This document shows positions 7,261-10,728 of a DNA stretch of 10,728 nt, in pieces. Location: contig JAAZKO010000084.1 of the NCBI GenBank assembly GCA_012799795.1, positions 1-10,728 of the forward strand. Reading direction: 5' to 3'. Under the pieces are notes generated by a model. That model worked only from the letters and a program-made list of their open reading frames with translations, had not been told where the DNA came from and made no database searches. Every line of letters begins with the position of its first letter. Position 1 is the first letter of the stretch. This DNA is from Minisyncoccota bacterium. GTDB taxonomy: Bacteria; Patescibacteriota; Microgenomatia; UBA1400; PJMF01. The position numbers and the translations under genes are program-made.

Positions 7261-8478
7261 GTGTCAGACTTTACAGAACCCTTAGCTTCAATTTTGCGCC
7301 CCAAAAATTTAGATGAATTTGTTGGACAGCGTCATTTAGTGGGTGAAGGCAAACCTTTGAGCGCCATGATTGCTTTGGGAGCACCTTTTTCTTTGATTTT
7401 TTGGGGGCCGCCCGGAGTGGGCAAGACTACTTTGGCTAAAATTATCGCCAGAGAAACTGCTCGTTCATTTATTGAATTGTCAGCTGTATCAGCAAATAAA
7501 GCTGATGTAAAAAAAGTGCTCGATCAAACTAAAGAGCAAAAAACGCTAATGGAATCTTATCAAGCTCCAGTTCTTTTTTTAGATGAAATTCATCGTTTTA
7601 ATAAAGCTCAGCAGGATTTTTTATTACCTAGTGTTGAAAGTGGTCAAATTATCTTGATAGGTGCCACTACAGAAAATCCTTCTTTTGAAGTAATAGCTCC
7701 TTTGTTGTCGAGAATGAGAGTTTTTGTTTTATACCCTTTAAAAGATGAGGAATTATTGTTGATTATTAAAAAAGCGCTAAAACTTTTAAAAATTAAAAAA
7801 ATCACTAAATCTAGTCAGGATTTTTTACTCAATTATGCGGATGGCGATGCTCGCAAATTATTAACTATTATTGACAACGCTTATGCCCTTTATGCTAATC
7901 TCAAATTAGAATCATTAAAAAATGCTTTGCAGTCAAAGCAAATTAGCTATGATAAAAAAGGTGATGAACACTACAACATTATTAGTGCCTTTATTAAAAG
8001 TTTACGGGCTAGTGATGTGGATGCGGCTTTGTATTATTTAGCAAGAATGATTAAAGCCGGTGAAGATCCTAAGTTTATTGCCAGAAGAATGGTAATTTTT
8101 GCCAGTGAAGATGTGGGCATGGCTCAGCCAACAGCCCTGGTAGTGGCGAACGAAGTTTTCGAAGCAGTGATGAAAATTGGTTATCCAGAAGCCCAAATTA
8201 GTCTGGCTCATGGGGTGGTTTATTTAGCTTTAGCCAAAAAAGATCGCGGTGCTTATGATGCTTATTTTCAAGCGCTAGCTGATGTTGAAAAACACGGTGG
8301 CTTGGCTATTCCCCTTAAACTACGTAATGCTCCAACTAGGTTAATGAAAGATTTGGATTATGCTAAAGATTACCAAATGTATAAGCCAGGGAAAGATGAA
8401 AAAATGGAAAGTTACTTGCCAGAAAAACTTCAGGGAAAAAAATATTATCTAGGTAAAATTAGTAAAATTAAACGCTAA
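7261..8478 (+). CDS. rarA: Replication-associated recombination protein RarA (MgsA/WRNIP1 family AAA+ ATPase)
   Basis: RarA acts at stalled replication forks, interacting with SSB and unwinding DNA ends. The N-terminal LASILRPKNLDEFVGQ (8-23) is typical of the family. Walker A is GPPGVGKTT (49-57), Walker B LFLDEIHRF (105-113), sensor 1 GATTENPS (134-141) and the arginine-finger region LLSRMR (148-153). The C-terminal half (about 240-405) contains the family tetramerisation region with ASEDVGMAQP and the late LRNAPT...YKPGK block. The GTG start is chosen because the conserved N-terminus begins within ten residues and no in-frame ATG precedes it. At 405 residues it is of slightly less than usual length. 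It is probably transcribed from its own leaderless promoter as well as by read-through from typA. Confidence 0.95.
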   Translation: MSDFTEPLASILRPKNLDEFVGQRHLVGEGKPLSAMIALGAPFSLIFWGPPGVGKTTLAKIIARETARSFIELSAVSANKADVKKVLDQTKEQKTLMESYQAPVLFLDEIHRFNKAQQDFLLPSVESGQIILIGATTENPSFEVIAPLLSRMRVFVLYPLKDEELLLIIKKALKLLKIKKITKSSQDFLLNYADGDARKLLTIIDNAYALYANLKLESLKNALQSKQISYDKKGDEHYNIISAFIKSLRASDVDAALYYLARMIKAGEDPKFIARRMVIFASEDVGMAQPTALVVANEVFEAVMKIGYPEAQISLAHGVVYLALAKKDRGAYDAYFQALADVEKHGGLAIPLKLRNAPTRLMKDLDYAKDYQMYKPGKDEKMESYLPEKLQGKKYYLGKISKIKR

Positions 8479-8519
8479 ATTAATTAAGGGACAATTTTTA
8501 CTCTTAAAATAAATTAATA

Positions 8520-8540
8520 ATTGATTTTTCAATCCTTTTT
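8520..8540 (+). terminator. Weak candidate terminator after rarA
   Basis: ATTGA (8520-8524) and TCAAT (8529-8533) form a 5-bp stem around a 4-T loop, followed by CC and a T-rich tract. The stem is short and AT-rich, so termination here is only possible. Confidence 0.25.
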
Positions 8541-8545
8541 ATTTA

Positions 8546-8574
8546 TTGTTTTTTAGCTTGGCCAGTGTTATACT
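8546..8574 (+). promoter_or_regulatory. Peroxiredoxin promoter
   Basis: TTGTTT (8546-8551) is followed after exactly 17 bp by TATACT (8569-8574), with a TG extension at 8566-8567. The predicted start is near 8581, giving a leader of about 29 nt. The leader holds a direct repeat of ATTAATTA at 8578-8585 and 8590-8597. This is one of the best promoters in the window and indicates independent transcription of the peroxiredoxin gene. Confidence 0.65.
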
Positions 8575-8609
8575 TTTATTAATTAATTTATTAATTATTG
8601 AAAGGTTCT

Positions 8610-9281
8610 ATGTTAGAAGAAAATAAAAGTAATTCGATACCCCTTTTGGGTGATAGATTTCCCGAAATGGAAGTGCTTAGTACTCATGGTCATTTATCTT
8701 TCCCAAAAGATTTGATGGGTAAGTGGACGGTTTTATTCAGTCATCCTGGAGACTTTACTCCAGTTTGTACCACTGAATTTGTGGCCTTCGCTAAAATGGC
8801 TCCAGATTTTAAAAAGATTAATACTCAATTAATTGGTTTGTCGATTGATCAAGTTTTTTCCCACATCAAATGGACGGAATGGATTCATGAAGAATTAGGT
8901 GTAAAAATTCCTTTCCCAATCATTGCTGATGGGATGGGCACGGTTGGTAAGACCTTAGGCATGATCCATGAGAAAAAAGGTAGTGATACTGTACGTGCAG
9001 TTTTTGTGATGGATGACAAAGCTATTATTCGTTTAATTCTTTATTATCCTCAAGAAGTTGGTCGTAACATGGAGGAAATTTTAAGAGTAGTTAAAGCTTT
9101 GCAATTTGCTAGTGCCAACAAAGTGGCGATGCCAGCTAATTGGCCGAATAACGATTTGGTTGGTGATCACGTGATTGTTCCACCGGCTAAGACTGAGGAC
9201 GAAGCCGAAAAACGTCGAGGCAAAAAAGATTGTTTTGATTGGTGGTTCTGTCACAAAAAAGTAGTGGCAAAGAAAAAATAA
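8610..9281 (+). CDS. Prx6-type peroxiredoxin with C-terminal resolving cysteines
   Basis: The enzyme reduces hydrogen peroxide and organic peroxides through a reactive cysteine. Counting from ATG 8610 (223 residues), the thioredoxin-fold core holds HPGDFTPVCTTE (45-56) with peroxidatic C53 and the active-site threonine T50. The conserved arginine of the active site is R129 in TVRAVF. The tail has CFDWWFC (C208 and C214), the CxxxxxC arrangement known from archaeal Prx6-like enzymes, so a 2-Cys mechanism is likely. I prefer ATG 8610 over the in-frame TTG at 8598. AAAGG at 8601-8605 is placed to serve the ATG, and the family N-terminus starts within a few residues. The gene has its own promoter and a strong terminator. 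The electron donor is not identifiable here. Confidence 0.92.
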   Translation: MLEENKSNSIPLLGDRFPEMEVLSTHGHLSFPKDLMGKWTVLFSHPGDFTPVCTTEFVAFAKMAPDFKKINTQLIGLSIDQVFSHIKWTEWIHEELGVKIPFPIIADGMGTVGKTLGMIHEKKGSDTVRAVFVMDDKAIIRLILYYPQEVGRNMEEILRVVKALQFASANKVAMPANWPNNDLVGDHVIVPPAKTEDEAEKRRGKKDCFDWWFCHKKVVAKKK

Positions 9282-9302
9282 TTAAATTTTTAGATAAAAT
9301 TT

Positions 9303-9331
9303 AGCCCCTGTTGATACGGGGGCTTTTTTTT
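9303..9331 (+). terminator. Strong intrinsic terminator of the peroxiredoxin gene
   Basis: AGCCCCTG (9303-9310) pairs with CGGGGGCT (9317-9324), giving 8 bp with one T-G wobble and a 6-nt loop TTGATA, followed by eight T's (9324-9331). It sits 22 nt after the peroxiredoxin stop codon. Confidence 0.9.
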
Positions 9332-9339
9332 GAGATAAT
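9311..9339 (+). promoter_or_regulatory. Promoter of the 209-residue unknown gene, interleaved with the terminator
   Basis: TTGATA (9311-9316), which is the whole loop of the terminator hairpin, is followed after 17 bp by GATAAT (9334-9339) with a TG extension at 9331-9332. Predicted start is near 9346, and the Shine-Dalgarno AGGAGAT (9347-9353) comes immediately after. Confidence 0.6.
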
Positions 9340-9359
9340 ATTTTTTAGGAGATAAATTT

Positions 9360-9989
9360 ATGCCTTTTGACACAGAAGAAAAACCCTTCGAGCAGGTAAA
9401 TAAAGAGCCAAAAACCCCAGAAGAGCAAGAAAAACAAAAAAAAGCAAGCAGAGAAGCTCAGCGTTTACTTAGTGGTGAAAAAATGCGCTTAATTCTTAAA
9501 GATGAAAATTGCAAACAAGCCCTATATGCTTGTCTAAGAACTTTTGCCAATCTTGGCATTAGTGTGGCAGATACTTTTCCTGGGTTGGGTGAAATACCTT
9601 CTTGGACAGCAGATGCTATTAAATTTCTCAAAATTGCTCGAGCTAAGAATATTGCAAGAAAAAAAGAAGGAAGTGATGGAGAAACAAACCAAGAGCTTAA
9701 TAATTTTTGGGGAAAAATAGATCTTAGTCCAGACGTGTCACCTTGGGTTGCGAGTGGTTCAGAAGTATTGGAACCGATGACTGGCACAGCTTTTCCAAGT
9801 CATATTATTGAAACAACTCTGCAACTCACACACGATTGGCCACGGATTAAAGAGGGTTTGAGAAGAATTAAAGAGATTATGGGAACACAAACAGTTAAAG
9901 AGCTAAAAGCTTTAGCTGACAATGAGCTTATTGATTACCAAGCAAATAAAGAACCGATTGATTCAGCAATAAAGATATTGAAAAATTAA
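9360..9989 (+). CDS. Unknown protein with an internal D-x-x-P...W-x-A pseudo-repeat
   Basis: I do not recognise this 209-residue protein. Residues 1-45 are highly charged and probably helical or disordered (KTPEEQEKQKKASREAQR). A hydrophobic stretch at about 52-92 contains DTFPGLGEIPSWTADAIKF (71-89). A second, shorter segment, DLSPDVSPWVASGSEVLE (121-138), repeats the same pattern: D, P three residues later, then W followed by x-A (D71/P74/W82/A84 and D121/P124/W129/A131). The spacing of the W differs between copies. Residues 160-209 are amphipathic helix. There is no signal peptide; the hydrophobic segments contain Pro/Gly turns and could be membrane-associated or a helical bundle. AGGAGAT at 9347-9353 supports the ATG. 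The next gene begins 11 nt later. Confidence 0.75.
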   Translation: MPFDTEEKPFEQVNKEPKTPEEQEKQKKASREAQRLLSGEKMRLILKDENCKQALYACLRTFANLGISVADTFPGLGEIPSWTADAIKFLKIARAKNIARKKEGSDGETNQELNNFWGKIDLSPDVSPWVASGSEVLEPMTGTAFPSHIIETTLQLTHDWPRIKEGLRRIKEIMGTQTVKELKALADNELIDYQANKEPIDSAIKILKN

Positions 9990-10000
9990 GGAACAATTTT

Positions 10001-10210
10001 ATGGATAAAAAAACTGCAGTTAGGACTTTATTAAAGCATAGCTTTTTTCTCACTGAAGAAGCTAAAAACGCTATTTTAGAAAAGCTAGATAGTATGTCAG
10101 AAACGGAAATTGACACAATTGGCAAATTTTTAGCTTTAGAAAAAGAAAGAAGTTTAGTAAATGCTCAAATGATTAGTCAAGCGGCGGAGGAAGTATTAGC
10201 CGATCAATAA
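10001..10210 (+). CDS. Small unknown helical protein
   Basis: A 69-residue, cytoplasmic-looking protein predicted to be nearly all helix (LTEEAKNAILEKLDSMSETEIDTI region, then a charged helix ending in AEEVLADQ). It has no cysteines, no membrane segment and no motif I recognise. A Shine-Dalgarno AAGGA at 9988-9992, overlapping the stop codon of the preceding gene, lies 8 nt before the ATG. It is therefore very likely translated from the same mRNA as the 209-residue protein, and a functional link is plausible. The reading frame is open and the start well supported, so I judge it real despite its size. Confidence 0.7.
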   Translation: MDKKTAVRTLLKHSFFLTEEAKNAILEKLDSMSETEIDTIGKFLALEKERSLVNAQMISQAAEEVLADQ

Positions 10211-10219
10211 TTTTTTCAT

Positions 10220-10248
10220 TTGTTCAAATTTTTAAACTAGCTTATAAT
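10220..10248 (+). promoter_or_regulatory. tRNA-Arg promoter
   Basis: TTGTTC (10220-10225) is followed after 17 bp by a perfect TATAAT (10243-10248). The predicted start near 10255 is about 8 nt before the mature tRNA 5' end. Confidence 0.75.
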
Positions 10249-10262
10249 AACAACTTGAGCAC

Positions 10263-10336
10263 GCGCCCATAGCTCAGTTGGATATAGCGTTTGTTTGCGG
10301 AACAAAAGGCCAGAGGTTCGAATCCCCTTGGGCGCA
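10263..10336 (+). tRNA. tRNA-Arg, anticodon GCG
   Basis: A 74-nt cloverleaf. The acceptor GCGCCCA (10263-10269) pairs perfectly with TGGGCGC (10329-10335) and the discriminator is A10336. The anticodon stem TTTGT/ACAAA (10290-10294, 10302-10306) closes the loop TTGCGGA, giving anticodon GCG at 10297-10299, which reads CGC and CGT. The T-loop is the standard TTCGAAT (10317-10323). Arginine identity bases A20 (10282) and C35 fit. Two non-Watson-Crick pairs are seen: C13-T22 in the D-stem (10275/10285) and A51-C63 in the T-stem (10314/10326). CCA is not encoded. Most bacteria use an ACG (inosine) tRNA for this codon box, so GCG is unusual. Confidence 0.93.
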
Positions 10337-10362
10337 CTTAATTTTTAATTGAATAATCCTTG

Positions 10363-10386
10363 AACTGCGCAAGTTGGCAGTTTTTT
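10363..10386 (+). terminator. Intrinsic terminator after tRNA-Arg
   Basis: AACTGC (10363-10368) pairs with GCAGTT (10377-10382) around an 8-nt loop, running into a six-T tract (10381-10386). The TTGGC-plus-T-tract unit is repeated just downstream (10374-10386 and 10388-10399). Confidence 0.65.
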
Positions 10387-10410
10387 ATTGGCTTTTTTTG
10401 TTTATTAGTT

Positions 10411-10421
10411 TAAAATATAAA
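10411..10421 (+). promoter_or_regulatory. -10 region of the 59-codon gene
   Basis: Overlapping -10-like hexamers TAAAAT (10411-10416) and TATAAA (10416-10421) lie directly before the ATG at 10426. Either predicts a leader of 0-3 nt. There is no Shine-Dalgarno and no good -35 at the proper spacing. Confidence 0.4.
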
Positions 10422-10425
10422 CATT

Positions 10426-10605
10426 ATGTCAATTAAAAATAAAGAAAGAAGAGAACCTTTAGATCTGGTTCAATCATTACTTGACGCAAGAGGCCGCATT
10501 CTGCGAACGCAGGAGGAAACTGGTAAAGATTTTTCTGCTGTACTAAAAGATCTTGATCATTTGCTTAAAGATGCTCTTAAAGGTAAAAGTCAAGAAGATA
10601 AATAA
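10426..10605 (+). CDS. Small unknown charged helical protein
   Basis: A 59-residue reading frame (ATG 10426, TAA 10603) between two tRNA genes. The translation begins MSIKNKERREPLDLVQSLLD and continues as charged amphipathic helix to GKSQEDK, with no cysteines, membrane segment or known motif. The leucine spacing (LVQSLLDARGRIL and VLKDLDHLLKDAL) suggests two helices that could form a coiled coil or hairpin. Support comes from the -10-like sequence abutting the ATG, as at other leaderless genes here, and from protein-like composition. Against it are the small size and lack of a Shine-Dalgarno. I do not assign a function. Confidence 0.55.
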   Translation: MSIKNKERREPLDLVQSLLDARGRILRTQEETGKDFSAVLKDLDHLLKDALKGKSQEDK

Positions 10606-10645
10606 TTTTATCAATTGAAAATCGCAAGTTCACTATCAAAAAATT

Positions 10646-10727
10646 GGAAGGGTCGCATAGTGGCTATTGCATCAGCCTCGAAAACTGACGCCTTCGGGCA
10701 TCGCGGGTTCGAGTCCCGCCCCTTCCG
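10646..10727 (+). tRNA. tRNA-Ser, anticodon CGA
   Basis: A class II tRNA complete through its discriminator base at the window edge. The acceptor GGAAGGG (10646-10652) pairs with CCCTTCC (10720-10726), with discriminator G10727, typical of serine. The anticodon loop CTCGAAA gives CGA at 10679-10681, reading TCG. The long variable arm has a GCC-TTCG-GGC hairpin (10690-10699). The T-arm is GCGGG/CCCGC around TTCGAGT (10703-10719). The anticodon stem has a C31-A39 mismatch (10676/10684) and the D-stem a T-T at its inner end. The last base in the window is C, so whether CCA is encoded cannot be told. No clear promoter lies between it and the 59-codon gene. Confidence 0.92.
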
Positions 10728-10728
10728 C

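Noticed and set aside
8598..8609. TTG at 8598 as the peroxiredoxin start
   Set aside because: It would put the Shine-Dalgarno AAAGG inside the coding region. The ATG at 8610 is correctly spaced from it and fits the family N-terminus.
9458..9787. Minus-strand 109-codon open frame opposite the 209-residue unknown gene
   Set aside because: The plus-strand frame has a good promoter, Shine-Dalgarno and linked downstream gene. The antisense frame has none of these.
9928..10125. Minus-strand 65-codon open frame across the 209/69-residue gene junction
   Set aside because: It spans the stop and Shine-Dalgarno region of two plus-strand genes and has no initiation signal.
10363..10399. Tandem TTGGC-plus-T-tract repeat as a mobile or regulatory element
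   Set aside because: Two units of about 13 nt, most simply explained by local duplication or slippage at the terminator T-tract.

Overview
The window is AT-rich, tightly packed bacterial DNA read with the standard code. The gene set, compact proteins, short intergenic gaps and unknown small proteins fit a reduced-genome lineage, most likely a Patescibacteria (CPR) member. That placement is inferred from style and gene content; there is no rRNA or marker tree here. Most of the window is housekeeping, and I see no CRISPR array, phage, transposon or defence system.

Layout: (1) Positions 1-598, minus strand: the 5' part of a LytR-CpsA-Psr (LCP) envelope protein running off the left edge, divergent from a two-helix membrane protein with a bacterial PH domain (639-1355). 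(2) 1449-8478, plus strand: queA (tRNA queuosine modification), a compact Dda/RecD-like SF1B helicase, an RluB/RsuA-type pseudouridine synthase, a HAD-IA hydrolase, typA/bipA (ribosome GTPase) and rarA (replication-fork AAA+ ATPase). These are translation/RNA-modification and genome-maintenance genes. (3) 8610-9281: a Prx6-type peroxiredoxin with an archaeal-style C-terminal two-cysteine tail and its own promoter and strong terminator. (4) 9360-10210: two unknown genes, probably one transcript. (5) 10263 to the end: tRNA-Arg(GCG), a terminator, a 59-codon unknown gene (10426-10605), and tRNA-Ser(CGA), complete through its discriminator base.

The most informative pattern is in the promoters. 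Several genes (639, 1449, 7261, probably 2640 and 10426) lack a Shine-Dalgarno sequence and have a -10 element, usually extended (TGnTAnnnT), ending only 4-10 nt before the start codon, which predicts leaderless or nearly leaderless mRNAs. Others (4683, 5379, 8610, 9360, 10001) have Shine-Dalgarno sequences, most with longer leaders. A second neat arrangement is at 9303-9339: the loop of the peroxiredoxin terminator hairpin is itself a good -35 hexamer, 17 bp from an extended -10 for the next gene, so terminator and promoter are interleaved.
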